Source of the DNA: Pseudocercospora fijiensis CIRAD86
Taxonomy: Eukaryota > Ascomycota > Dothideomycetes > Mycosphaerellales > Mycosphaerellaceae
Reading direction: 5' to 3'
NCBI RefSeq assembly: GCF_000340215.1
Contig: NW_006921542.1
Location: 1,688,444 to 1,752,443, forward strand
DNA length: 64,000 bases
Shown here piece after piece: positions 1 through 11,271 of the stretch; position 1 is the first letter of the stretch; each line of letters begins with the position of its first letter. Below the pieces are notes generated by a model. That model worked only from the letters and a program-made list of their open reading frames with translations, had not been told where the DNA came from and searched no databases. A program made the translations under genes and the position numbers.

Positions 1-241
1 GACACTACCTCTCTCGCTATATTTAACCTTCGCATCGATACCTATACCTCTACGCTCTATATCTACTACCTCCGCAATACCCTCGCTCCGCGCGCGCCTT
101 CGTATACCTTCGTAACGCACTTTTTTCCTCAATTCGACGACTTTTATAATAGCGAATCCACTTAACTAAGTTACGACGCCTCGTAAGAAGGGACCTACTG
201 CTTCTACGGGTCGCAACAAGATCGGAAATAAAGGAACGAGT

Positions 242-821
242 ATAGTACATTAACGCAAGATAGCTGCTACTGCTGCCGCTAGCTCCGGTGCTAGAAAGGG
301 CGTCGCGAGCAAGGCTCCGCGCAAGACAACGGCGGGCAAGGCTCTACGTAAGACGACAACTAGCGCTTCTACTACTAGTAGCAATCGTACGAAGCGTCGA
401 TAGCGCCTAGGAAGTAAGTCCTATTTATAGCCGGCAGCGTGGCCGGTAGCGTAGCCGGCAGCGTAGCCGGCATTCTTACTATCTTTTTACTAATCCTTCT
501 TTAGCCGTAGCCCTCCGTAAGATTCGGCAGTATTAGAAGAGTTCTAAGCTCCTAATCCGCAAAACTCCTTTCTAACGACTTGTTCGCGAAATTGCCTAGG
601 ATTACAGAATAGACCTTCGCTTCTAAGCCTCCGCGATAGGCGCCCTTTAAGAGGCTATAGAAGCCTACCTAGTTCGTATCTTCGAATGTATGTTTCTCTT
701 CTACCTCTTTTCGGACTATACTAATACTATTTTAGCGGTCAACCTTATAGCTATCTACGCGAAGCGTATAACGATTATAGACAAGGATTTCAAAGCACTC
801 GATCAGATCCTAAAAGGCTAG
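242..821 (+). pseudogene. RIP-damaged histone H3-like gene with two introns
   Basis: Reading through RIP-type stops gives a histone H3 fold. Exon 1 (about 242-413) encodes a basic tail containing SKAPRKTTAGKALRK. Exon 2 (505-687) encodes TVALRKIRQYQKSSKLL, then [30 protein letters not shown] and AYLVRIFE. Exon 3 (736-821) encodes NLIAIYAKRITIIDKDFKALDQ. Canonical H3 has [41 protein letters not shown] and NLCAIHAKRVTI at these places. Intron 1 (414-504) has donor GTAAGT, branch TACTAATC and acceptor TTTAG, and splicing restores the G-T-V-A-L junction. Intron 2 (688-735) has donor GTATGT, branch CTAATAC and acceptor TTTAG. Every in-frame stop in exons 1-2 is TAG or TAA at a position where Q fits, so the copy is dead. 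The tail is unlike canonical H3 and the start is a guess (ATA at 242 for ATG). The loop 1 length is H3-like rather than CENP-A-like, so I call it an H3 variant; a divergent CenH3 is less likely. Confidence 0.82.
429..476. repeat. 12-bp GC-rich minisatellite inside intron 1 of the H3-like gene
   Basis: About three and a half units of AGCCGGCAGCGT, with one or two changes per unit, lie between the donor and the branch point of intron 1. It is the inverted orientation of the arrays at 1047-1094 and 1912-1935. The downstream flank (GCCGGCATTCTTACTA) resembles the reverse complement of the flank shared by those two arrays. Confidence 0.8.
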
Positions 822-1027
822 AATGTCTACATTCGAGATAGTAGTAGATAGGATAGATGTACTAGTAGGAAGGATGTTCGTAGTGTCGTCTATAAGCTTT
901 TCTATATGCGAAATGAGCCGCTATTATACGGCGCTATATACCGCGCTCTAAATACTCTCTAAGTATATATATATAGTATAGTATGCTTTATTGGCCGTAC
1001 GGAATGGAAGTCTCCTAAAATCCCGTT
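822..1027. other. No gene seen; RIPped spacer
   Basis: The stretch between the H3-like pseudogene and the next minisatellite contains a short TATATATATA run near 965-975 and no protein-like frame that I could recognise. Confidence 0.5.
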
Positions 1028-1094
1028 AGTACTAAGGAGTAAAAAGGCCGGCTACGCTGCCGGCTACGCTGCCGGCTACGCTGCTAGCTACGCT
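1028..1094. repeat. Minisatellite array 2 with conserved left flank
   Basis: Four units of GCCGGCTACGCT (1047-1094, the last unit changed to GCTAGCTACGCT) follow the flank AGTACTAAGGAGTAAAAAG. The same flank and repeat recur at 1893-1935, showing that flank plus array is duplicated as a block. Confidence 0.8.
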
Positions 1095-1166
1095 ACTAGG
1101 TTTTTCAAAGAACTAAAAGAAGATAGACATTCCGGTTGATTTGTATTAGTTTAGATTTTTATAAAA

Positions 1167-1237
1167 AGAAAACAGGGAAAAATAAGGAAGGTTAAAGAGC
1201 CTAATAGTTATAGTTATAGGCACTATCCCTGTTTTCT
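1167..1237. repeat. 12-bp inverted repeat
   Basis: AGAAAACAGGGA at 1167-1178 is repeated as its reverse complement TCCCTGTTTTCT at 1226-1237, leaving a loop of 47 bases. It lies just downstream of the small minus-strand coding remnant, so it could act as a 3' hairpin for that gene. That role is inference. Confidence 0.6.
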
Positions 1238-1685
1238 AGAGCATATTATACACCTGCCTTCGCAACTCTACCTAATACTCCCTCTAAATATCCTTATACT
1301 CTACCTACTAGAAATTCAACTAGGTACCTAGACCTGTAGCTGCCTCTATATCTTTTACTATCTTCTACAGGTTGAAGGCCTCTTCTATAGCAGCCTCTAC
1401 CTCCTTATACAACACGAAGTTACTACCTGCCCTACCCTTTATATCTCCTAAATAACTAAGAGTTCTAAGGAACGAACTAGCATTCGGCCTTAGTATAGCG
1501 AGTGACTAGTAGAACGTTCTGTAGAGCTGCCTTATAGCTCTTTTATATACTGTGCCGATACCGAGGGAGGAGCCATCCTAGTACTTAATGTTGTCGAATA
1601 GTTCGGTAGGAAAGTGTATAAACTTCTTAAGGAGGAGGACTTCTAGGGAAATCGATAAGTTCTACCTAGATCTAGATGAAGACAT
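1233..1685 (-). pseudogene. Small unrecognised protein, lightly RIPped
   Basis: On the minus strand an ATG at 1685 opens a frame of about 150 codons starting MSSSRSR and containing stretches such as LEVLLLKKFIHFPTELFD, KGRAGSNFVLYKEVEAAIEE and KIVKDIEAATG. The in-frame stops are all TAG and sit where CAG (Gln) fits, for example after RSR and before NLSISL. The frame ends near 1233 at a TAG that may be the true stop. The charged, helical sequence looks like a real soluble protein, but I do not recognise a family. CA and TG dinucleotides are commoner here than in neighbouring DNA, so this copy is less mutated. Confidence 0.5.
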
Positions 1686-1690
1686 TCTGC

Positions 1691-1774
1691 TAAGCAGTTA
1701 GGGAATTGAACCGTAAACGAAAGGATGAAATTTATACCTAAGGAGTGCAGTTTCCGAACTGAACTATAATGCCT
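1691..1774 (-). other. tRNA-like (Pol III) sequence
   Basis: The minus strand reads AGGCATT at the 5' end and ACTGCTT plus A at the 3' end, which pair at six of seven positions like an acceptor stem. TAGTTCAGTTCGG resembles the A box with an AGTT/AACT D stem, and GGTTCAATTCC matches the B box in a plausible T arm. The central 32 bases do not form a clean anticodon stem, so I cannot assign an amino acid. It may be a decayed tRNA, a tRNA with an intron, or the head of a SINE. It lies six bases upstream of the start of the small minus-strand gene. Confidence 0.35.
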
Positions 1775-1892
1775 TATATATGTGTGTGTGCTTTTGATTA
1801 GTTAGTGCCCTTAGCTAATTGTCTATAGATTTGAGGTTATATAAGTACCTTTATACAACTACGTAGCCTAAGTAGGATTCGAAAATTCTATA

Positions 1893-1935
1893 AGTACTAA
1901 GGACTAAAAATGCCGGCCACGCTGCCGGCCACACT
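1893..1935. repeat. Minisatellite array 3 with conserved left flank
   Basis: AGTACTAAGGACTAAAAAT is followed by two units of GCCGGCCACGCT-type sequence (1912-1935). The flank matches that at 1028 with two differences. Confidence 0.75.
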
Positions 1936-2034
1936 GCTAAGTCTTACAAAGGGCTTGCTTGAAGCTACGTATACATTCGTACACTTCTTAAAAACCGATA
2001 AATTATATGGTTCGAACTAGCTACTTATATAGTT

Positions 2035-2100
2035 GCTTAGCAAACCAACCTAAACTAAACCAGAGTTTCGGCTTAGCAAACCAAACCAAACCAACCCGAA
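2035..2100. repeat. AAACC-rich direct repeats upstream of the TLH helicase
   Basis: TTAGCAAACCAA occurs twice, near 2036 and near 2072, and the second copy runs into AAACCAAACCAACC. The block is not RIPped and sits directly before the 5' boundary of TLH copy 1. Its function is unknown. Confidence 0.5.
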
Positions 2101-2117
2101 CCACTGCGGGGTCTATT

Positions 2118-5100
2118 TCTAACTAGTTTATATCTACGCTATACTAAGTTATATTCTACGCGACCTTCGCCTTATTATCTTCCTATATACTATTTATAGT
2201 AGATACGGCCTCTATAGAGATACTATTAAGGTTTAGGTTAGATAATCCGCGCCTTAACTACTTTAGTCTATTAAGGAGGCGATAGATATACGTCCGTTAA
2301 TGCGCTCTTACGATTAATATATTATTACGATCGAGATTATTAGGGTTATAAGAACTACTCCTAATACCTAGGGACCTATATACCGGAAAGATACCGTTTC
2401 GAGGATTACTTCTATTATCTTCCTTAATATCGTATTATTAAGTACGTAACTTGCCGATACGCCGTATCCTCTCGCTATTTTTATACTTACCTTAGCCGCT
2501 AATACCGATATACTATTCCTAAGGCTATCCGTCGCCTTCTTATCGAAGAATTCGAGTCGCTCCCCGATATTACTATAATACCCGACTAGGTAATTTAGCC
2601 CTAGCTAACCGACGATTAAGCCTCGGAGTTCCCGCTCTACTTCGATTATTTCCGATATACTACTATCGACGAATAGGGCGAATAATATATAGCTATCTTT
2701 TATAAGCGTACCTCGATATAAGAGTATTATAAAACGCGATATAAGTAGACTAATACCTAGACTCGGGGCGGTAGTAGAAAAGCCCGCCTATAAGAGATAC
2801 CTAATCGCCTATAGGAGAGTAATATCTACGTATAGCAATTCTTCTACTCTAAAGCTAGATACGAACCTAGATAGAATCGCGTATTCTAGGTCTATTATCG
2901 CGCTCGTATAGTACCTATTCCCTCCTTATCGTATAACGACTAATTTACGTCTACTCTAATTAAAGCCTAGGCCGATATCCGGGAGAAACTAAACGAGGAT
3001 CGAAATGTCGTTTACGATAGCTTAGCCTACGTATCTACCCTCCCTCCCTAGATTTAGTAACTCTTTATCGACCTTTACGTCGTCTTACTCTATAAAGACG
3101 AAATATAGGCCGCTATTTACCTCTCTAAAGAAGATAATAAGCCCTATACCGTAGAAGTTATCGCTATCGCTCGCTAAGCGTTCTCTTATATAATAAAGCA
3201 TTATAGCGAAAGTAGCCTCTATTTTAACCTTACTAATTCCCGTAAGTAAGCCCTCGCTAACTTTTATAATATAATATAGAAGTCCGACTATTATAAATAT
3301 TTTCGCTTTCGGCGCTATAAAATCCGCTCGAGCGAACTTAAATATACCGACGCTATACTATATACGCTAGTATATTTTATTCGTTATATCTCCCCTAAAG
3401 TTCTATTTTTCCCTTCTATAATATCGCCTACTAATAAAATTAACGACGACGTCGATAGCGAAGTCGCTAGTTAAGTAAGCGATAAAGTCGACGAAAAAGT
3501 CGACTATAGCCTTATTTAAGTAACGCCGACCGACGAATAGCGCGAACTCTAGAATAAACTTAGCGACTACGTCCGAAGTAGTATTACTAAGATAGAAGAA
3601 CTAGAATTATATCCTCTTATTTCCTAGTTATTACTCTCCCTATTCTAGTATCTAATTAGTAGTTATTAGTTCTACTTTCCGCTCCTTAGCTACCTCGCTC
3701 TTTATATAGTATAACTATATTTAGGCGTATAGCGGGAGCCGAACGACTTTAATTACTATCTCTCCGCTATTATTTAGATAGGGCAACTCCTTATATTTAA
3801 CTACTCCTAGCGTTATAACTAGGGCTTCGACCGCGACGACGAAGTTTTAGAGACTATTTAGTACGAGATAGAGTTACTCTTTACGCGAGAGACCGCTATC
3901 CGAGAAATTGTCCGCTAGCGTAGTACTCTCTTCGCCTTTACTAGTAACTATATATCGACTAATTAGGCTATCTAGGCCGCCGATAGTAAATCCGTTTAAT
4001 TTAGGGATATTATACTACGAGTTATAGACCTAACTACCCTACTCGAGTATTACTATCGATAGGCGTATAAGATTCTACGGCGCGACCTCCTTTTCGGACT
4101 CTCGTATAACTCTATCCCCCTTACCGACTTTTATAACTGCCTCGAAGAAACTACTATCTACTTTAGCTTTCTCTAGGATAAGCGTAATGCTACTATCGTT
4201 AACCTAGCTCGGACGTTCGTTATTAACGCTATCGCTAGTAATCCGGCTCTATTATATTTATACTTAGAGGCTAGTTTATATATACTCCGCCTTAGCTCGG
4301 TAGTCGGCGTATATAAGTATTGCGTCTAAGAGTTCCTTTAGCTACTTAGCGTCCTTATATTTATTAGTAGTAGTTAGCCTATCCGCGAACCCGAATTCTT
4401 CTTAGCGATATAGCGTAATACTTAGTCGGTCCGCTCTATTACTATCCGAGATAGGTACATTATAATTTACCTAACCTATACTAAGCTCCGCTAGAAGCTA
4501 AATAATAAATAAAACGTCCGCTTCCTATTTAAGCTCGGCTACCTACTTATCGATTACCTTATATATATTTAACTATTTCGCGAGCTCTACTAGTATTAAT
4601 CTAACCCCGAGTAGGTACTTAGTCCTTTCCTCTAGTCTAAGGACAACCTTATTTAGTCGGATAATACTATAATCCGATACCTTCGTTAATAGACCGTAGC
4701 CGCTAGCCTACCTACCTTCGGTATTAGCGAGTAGCGTTACTTCTCCGTCGCTATTATTAAGAAATTCTTTAGTAAGTTCGTAGGCTTCGATTAATTAGAT
4801 ATAGACGACGAAGACGACGAGGTCGACGATATAGAGATAGCTATAGCTAGGTAGCGTAACTATAGTCTCTATACTACTAATATTTTATATACTAACGCTA
4901 ATCTATTCGCCGCGTTATCTAACTTATAGGATAGCTTAATTTAAGGCGGGTACCGCGCGTCTTATATCTAGTCGAACTTCCTCTAGCTTCCTACCGCTAT
5001 TACTCGCTACTAGAGGACCTAGCCGTCGCTAGGTAGCTCTATTAGCAACCTCTTAGCACTCGAGAATAGTAGTCTCGCCCCTGTCTTTACCCTCGATAAA

Positions 5101-7416
5101 GCCCTATAGTACGTATACGAAATTATATAGGACTTGTAGCTATAGTAGAAGAGCGAGGGTTAAGCGACCGCTATACGATAGATCCTCTTCCTTAAGGCCC
5201 GACTACTCGTCGTCCTCGGTACTAGCGCCGGTAAGAGTCTCCTCTTTATAGTTCCTTACTATATAAAAGGTATACGGACTACTATACTTATCCTTCCTCT
5301 AGTTACTTTACGAGTTAATATACTCGCCCGACTTAAAGCCGCTAAAGTGTCTTACGTAGTATAGTAACTAGGAATAGAGCGCCCCGCTTCTCTTATCCTA
5401 GTTAGCGCTAAGGCTACCTACTCTACCTAATTTATTATATATATATAGCGTCTCGGCGTCTAGAACTAGCTCGATCGTATCTTTATCGACGAGTACTATT
5501 TAACTATAACCGCGTTACCGTACCGCTCTATCTTTTGCTAATTTAGCTATCTTAGGTCGATTAGTACCTAGGTCGTCTACCTAACTACTACTCTACTACT
5601 ATCGATAGAACCTAAATTCCTATAGCGTAACGTTATCGCCTAGCCTATAATAGTATAGCGGAGTACTAATCGCGCTAATATTATATATTATATTTCCTTA
5701 TACTAGTAGGTATAGTTACTCTTTATAGCTATATAACTTATTAAGAAGTAACCTAGGGCGAGTATATTTGTATCTAGCGATCGCGTCCTAGTATTCGTAT
5801 ATAGTCTCGACTACGCCGAGTAGCTAGCGAGGGAAATTAATTGCCCGTACTTTACCGCCGCTAGTAGAACTACTAGCGAGAAAGAATAGCTACTCGACGC
5901 CTAGCTTAATAGTACTAATAATCTATTTCTTATCGCTACTTCTACGCTCGGCGAAGAATTCGACGTACTACGTATTCGGGTTATTATCTACGTCGGCCTC
6001 CTACCCTTACTAATATTATTCGTATAATAGTCTAGTCGCGCTAGGCAAGACAGAAAGCTAGTACTATCTTACCTCCTACTACTAACCGAACTAACTATAC
6101 TAGTAATAGTCGACTAGAGTAAGCTTAGCTTCGATTAATACTCTTACGTAGATAACGTTAGTTATATATAGTAGCGCGAGAGGCAAGTTATATAGCAATA
6201 TACTCGCGTAGGTAAATGTTTACGTCTAATTGTGTCTAATTACCTCGATAGTCCCTAATTCCGCCTAACGTATATATCTAACCTAGACGATAGTAACGAG
6301 CTTTACTAACGATATATATACCGACTAGTACTGCCTCTAACCTAGCCCGAAACGCCGTAGGCTTAGGCGATCCGTTAGTAGACCGCCTATTTCTAGCGTA
6401 TCTAGTAAAATAAAGCTAGTAGTATAATATAGTTCGACCGTAACCTCGCTATTATCTAATAACTATATACTATCTGCCGCTTCGTTAATCCCTACCTCCC
6501 TATATACTAATTCTCTTAATGCCTACGCGCTAACTTTATAGTTACGAAGAAGAGGCAAGCGCTCTAGGCTAGGCCGATCGAGAGGTACTATACCTACTTC
6601 TGCTACTATTTCCCTTTTACTATATACTAGGAATATAGCAAGCAAATACGGAGTTATTAATAGCTAGACGTTGTGTAGCTAGTCGCTATCGGCGTGTTCT
6701 AGTCGCTATAGATAGGTCCTACTTAGATCTAGGATAAATTCTAGTACTAATTTAAAACGCTAGAGAAATACCTTAGGTAGATAACTTAGAGTACTATATA
6801 GGATAGAGAAAAGGATATCTAAGGTGTTCGTCTCTATACTATCGCTATCGAGCACGTTCTAGCTAGGAACGTTAAACTAGATCCGGTACCCGCTAATAAC
6901 TATATAGAGTAGGAATTCTAGACGCTAACTATTTCGCTAGCCGGAAAAAAAAATAATAATATACCGGTCGTACTATTTACTTTTCTATCTAGTAAAATAG
7001 TCGGTACGTAGCTATATTATCGCTATATTAACTTAGTAGTTAGGTAGGAGTAATAGTCTCTAATCTACTAACGACATTATTATACTAGTATCCTTATTAA
7101 ATTAATAACGCTATAGCGTCGCTATACTTATACGCTATAGTATAAGATATCTACCGACGTTAGAAGTAGAGTATAATAGTTATAGCTAGTATTTACCTAT
7201 ATCGGTAGACCGTTTAAGTTAAATACGGATAGAGCGTAGTTAGTCGAGATCTAAAATATAAACTATCTATATACCGAACTACTATTACTCGATATATTCT
7301 ACTCTCTCTATCCTTACCCTAACCGCCTCCTCGTCGCCTTTTGTCTACGTTATATATTAACCTACCGACGATAAGGTACTAATAGTATCGTCGCCCTTCG
7401 TCGGAGTATTTCCGCC
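2118..7416 (+). pseudogene. Telomere-linked RecQ-type helicase (TLH), copy 1, RIPped
   Basis: One reading frame (codons starting at 2110, 2113 and so on) stays protein-like for about 5 kb once TAA/TAG are read as RIPped Gln codons. Near 2400-2560 it has RIIKYVTCRYAVSSR followed by TIPKAIRRLLIEEFESLPDI, resembling the zinc-finger-like DUF3505 region of fungal TLH proteins. The RecQ core carries Walker A VLGTSAGKS (5212-5238), a DEAH-box equivalent IDEYYL (5485-5502; the family has DECH, and TGC-CAT to TAC-TAT is exactly RIP), motif III LTTTLLLS (5581-5604, family LTATLPP) and motif VI QQSSRARQDR (6031-6060). TLH helicases lie next to telomeres in many fungi and are thought to be subtelomeric repeats. 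The end is uncertain; the frame stays protein-like to about 7.4 kb. The 5' boundary at 2118 is where copy 2 (53688) begins to match. Confidence 0.85.
6962..7007. repeat. CTAG-centred palindrome, copy A
   Basis: TACCGGTCGTACTATTTACT pairs with AGTAAAATAGTCGGTA around a short centre. It is one of seven related palindromes outside the retroelements (see 9071, 17073, 31702, 32797, 32879 and 53493). It falls inside the helicase frame, which may mean the true gene ends before it. Confidence 0.6.
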
Positions 7417-9849
7417 TATAGACTTATTATCTCTACTACTATCTCTACGATCTATTCCTCTAGTACCTCTATACTTAGCTACTCCTTATTTACTATTTGC
7501 CCTTATACTATCTAGCTAGCTAATAAATCTTCCTCTACGCTCCTCCTTTCGCTTACCCTCTATTTATCGTAGCCTTCGCCTAGTCTACCTATTCCTCCCT
7601 TATTAACCTCTATTATGCCTTTACTTAATCTACCTATTACTCTCTCGTTAACTTCTATTATGCCTTTACCTACTATTATATTACTACCTACCGGTATACT
7701 ATCTACCTAATCGCTAGGCCTATTAACCCGCGCCTACGTCGCTAACTTATCTAGTCGCTATTCCCCTATTTCTATCCTATAATAGTATATTTCCTATATA
7801 AATAAAAACGCTATATATTCTACGTAATATAACTGTTTCTCCTCCGCCGAGAAGCTCGCCTAGTTATACTATAGAAGTAGTAGCGGTCGCTCGTATAACT
7901 ATCGTTATATTAATATTCTATCGCAATACTCGGCTATATTACTAGTCGCTAGCGCTAGCTCGGTATAACTCGCTAATATTTAGTAGTCGGCTATCTCTAT
8001 AGTCTTACTCGTATTTACGCGACGGCTAGCCGTAGAGAGAAGTTTCGGAATAGCGACGTGCTCGAGTAGTTTAGTAGGCGAAATCGGATAAATATAGGAT
8101 ACGGACAACCTCTAGAACCGACGTTCTCTTATATCTTTCCTCGCTATATATATTAGACTACCTACCGTATCGCTACTTTGTCTATTACTATAGCCGATCC
8201 TACCTTACGTCCTCCTAGAACTATATGTAAACTCGATTAAATTTTACTATATAGCTCGTACCTACGCGTCTGCCTCTACTTATTATATACTATTTCTTTT
8301 ACTATATACTACTCGCCTACGTACTCTCTCTAGTATACTCGAATAGCGCGGTTATACTATACCGCATTTCGATCTAGGCGTCGTATTTAAAATCCGCGTA
8401 TATAAGTTAGGTTTAATATAATCTCTCCTCGTACGTCGTCGTATATTATCTATCGTAATCTCTTATATTCCCTCTAGCCTCTACTATTACTTAGGGGTCG
8501 AGCGCTAATACTATAGCTCTCTCGCCTCGTATTTATATATACTATCGACGGCGGCTAATAAAGTACTACTTACCCGGGTTATTTCTCACTACCGGTATCT
8601 ACTTTATACCTATTATCCTAGCGAGTACGCTAATACCCCGACCGATCGACGTACTAGCTTAGTTTCTACACTATCGTGCCAACTACAGGCCTCCTCTAGT
8701 AGTTAGGTCAGATCTCGCTAGTAGAGGATATACTCGGTTAAGTCGGATTATATCCTATATAACTTAAAGTAGATATACTTACTAGATAATCTACCGGTTT
8801 TTCCCTATTTCGCGATACCTATATTAAAATACTAGAACCTATTAGTAAAAGAGTCGGCTAGATCGAGTATTATTAGATATAAGCTATTTATAGAGATCTT
8901 ATACATTAACCTACTTATATATATAGTATAGTTAATACTACGCCGTAGTGCCGCTAAACATCGCTAGCTACGCATAGGAGGTAATACCGGAATATCTATA
9001 TCTAGCACTTCTATTATACGAGACTCTAGCGTTATATAACCTAGGGCTAATCTACTAAACGACGATTAGATACTAACCGGTTTGCTAGGCGGTAAACTAT
9101 ATTGTCTATATTACTTTTACTAGCTAGCAAAATAGTTAGTACTCTCGTATTATAATTACGGTTATAGTAGATACGTCTACTAGCTATAGGTCGTAGTATA
9201 GTAACGCTACTAAGGCTCGAACCCTAATTACGCTATCTATCCCTAGATATAGCTCGACTATTATATCTCGCTAACTAGATTTTATCGTATATCGTCTATT
9301 AGGACGTCCGGTATACTATCTATACCGTTATCGTAGCCTTAGCTATCTTAGTCTAGTATATTCTTACTTACCTAGTAGTCTACTATTATCTAATCCGGCT
9401 ATTATCGAGGCAATCCGATATATCCTTACGTTATAATACTAACTAACTCGTATACGGACTTATTAGGCTATATACTAGTTTATATATAGTTATTATATAT
9501 ATAATAAAATACTACGATTAACTCGGTTAGTATTCGGTTCTTAAAACTATTAACTCGTAATATCGTAGAATAGATAGCAGTTAGTTCGTCTACCCGGGAT
9601 ATACGTTCGAAATTATAGTATATTTTCGAACGACTCTAATTCTCGAAAACTAATTTCTCCTCCGATCGATTAGATAATAACGCCCTAATCTAACTATATC
9701 TTTTATTATTTATCTACCCGAATATAAACCTACTATAACCGAGATAGTCCGAGCAAATTAGTAACCTTACTACCGCTAAGATTTACCCTAATCGTTACTA
9801 ACCCTCGGGTCTAGCTTACTTACGTATTACGCTCTATATACTAACGGCG
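7417..9849. other. Heavily RIPped DNA without an identified gene
   Basis: CA and TG are nearly absent. A Ser/Thr/Ile/Leu/Pro-rich frame continues on the plus strand (for example two near-repeats of LTSIMPL near 7.61-7.67 kb), and later stretches such as RTLSSILEQRGYTIPHFDLG (8320-8380) look protein-like. I cannot name a family or set ends. The DNA was continuous with 17005 onwards before the minus-strand gypsy inserted. Confidence 0.5.
9071..9141. repeat. CTAG-centred palindrome, copy B
   Basis: TACTAACCGGTTTGCTAG at the left is matched by the reverse complement of CTAGCAAAATAGTTAGTA at the right, about 70 bases overall, with smaller palindromes inside. It has the same outer sequence and size as copy C at 17073-17143. 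Confidence 0.65.
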
Positions 9850-9854
9850 TTTTC

Positions 9855-10052
9855 TATAAGAAGGGTTATATTAGTAGGTAGATAGGGTAGTAGTGAATTA
9901 GTATAGTATTCGATAGAGATCTAAAAGGAGAGGGAGGAAGGTAGGCTAGTTAGCCTAACGCTAAGCGCTAAGCCCTGCCTAAGGCATTAAGACCCTAGCT
10001 TTACTCGAGCCTAGTTATATACTAATTACGTGTAACCTCTTTAGTCCTAACA
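9855..10052 (-). repeat. 3' LTR of the minus-strand gypsy
   Basis: It matches 16802-16999 almost base for base, and the differences seen are C/T or G/A. Beside it on the internal side the minus strand reads CCTTTAGAAGGGAAGCG, a plausible polypurine tract. Confidence 0.93.
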
Positions 10053-11271
10053 CACGCTTCCCTTCTAAAGGCCGCGCCCCCGTAGCCGGTCTATATCCTA
10101 TTCTTAACCTCTGTCGCTACTAACTTAGCAGGTCTAGTAAGCTTCTTAGTCCGCGCTAAATTGAACACGCAATTACCGATTATGTAACTATGTCAAACCT
10201 TACCTCTAATATAATATAATGTCTAACTCTAACTGCGCTATCCCTATATATAATAAAGTAATATATAACTATAAGAATTAAGGACTATCGACTAATTATA
10301 ATACGAGCGCGTCTTCCCTACTATAATAGGTAGACGTACGAGGTATTGTAGCACTGCCTCTGTTCTAAGTAATGTCGTATCGAGTTCTTTACGTCTACTC
10401 TTAAAAGACCTAGCAATGTCCGCTTCCGAGGGTTTGTCCGTTCCGAGGGTTATTATTCTTATTGTTCGTAGTTTCGCTAGCCCTAATTAGCTAGGTTTAG
10501 TAGCCTTTAAGTGTTAACTAATTATATCTTTTTAAAAAACTCAGTTCTTCTAGTTTCTATAGGTAAAGGCTATTATAAGTATAGTAGTAGAGGTTCGCCT
10601 CGCTTAAAGGGTTAGATAGATCGAGGAGTAACCTATTATCCGCAAGATCGACCCTAGCTAGCTTAGCTCTATAGTTTTGCCCTTAGTTAGTTAGTCTATT
10701 AGTCTACTTAATCTTTTAAGCGGCTTAAAGTTTTGACTTAGCCTTAAAGTTTAATTAAAGTTTTGATTAAAGGTGCCTTAGAGTTTTAGTATAGGTAAGG
10801 TCGATAATAGTAAGTAATATTAACAATAGCGACGCTAGTCGTCTTAGCGCTAACTTTACCTTCTTCTAATTTCCTTCTTTAACTAATAACAACTCGGTAA
10901 GACCGTTACTAATATAGCGGTGTCCTTCCTTTCCTAAACATTAATACACTCCGTAACACTGTTACTAATATAGCCGCGCCGGCCGCGCCGTCCTTGCCGA
11001 TTGCCTAGGCCTCGAGGCCTCGATAGAATAAAGGAATAAAAGGGGGACCTAAGTGCTAGGAGAAGGCCTTATAGGGCGCATTAGTAAAGAGGTAGAGCCC
11101 TTAAAAGAGCGTACGATTAGTTAACGCGTCGTAGCGCGCTTGTTAACACTCGGTGCGCGTTTACTATAGTAGTGTAGTCTTATTGTCTCTTATTGCTAAC
11201 AATTGCTTGCAGCTAATTAGTTAGCTAACAGCACCCCGGGGTAGCATTAATCCTAGGCCTTAATAGTAACA
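10053..11271 (-). other. Long 3' untranslated region of the minus-strand gypsy
   Basis: About 1.2 kb lies between the pol stop at 11272 and the 3' LTR. I see no convincing coding frame. It contains several related TTAAAGTTTTGA strings at 10725-10790 and a GC-rich core (CCGCGCCGGCCGCGCCG) near 10975-10993. Confidence 0.55.
11228..11252. repeat. CCCCGGGG palindrome just beyond the gypsy pol stop
   Basis: ACAGCACCCCGGGGTAGCAT lies about 20 bases beyond the pol stop at 11272. It resembles the CCCCGGGG palindromes found at the ORF boundaries of the otherwise different E1/E3 element. Confidence 0.55.

Noticed and set aside
50..250. Open minus-strand frame, Arg-rich
   Set aside because: It overlaps the H3-like exon 1 on the other strand and has no recognisable content.
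242..821. CENP-A (CenH3) assignment
   Set aside because: Loop 1 has H3 length and the core is closer to H3; the divergent tail alone does not decide.
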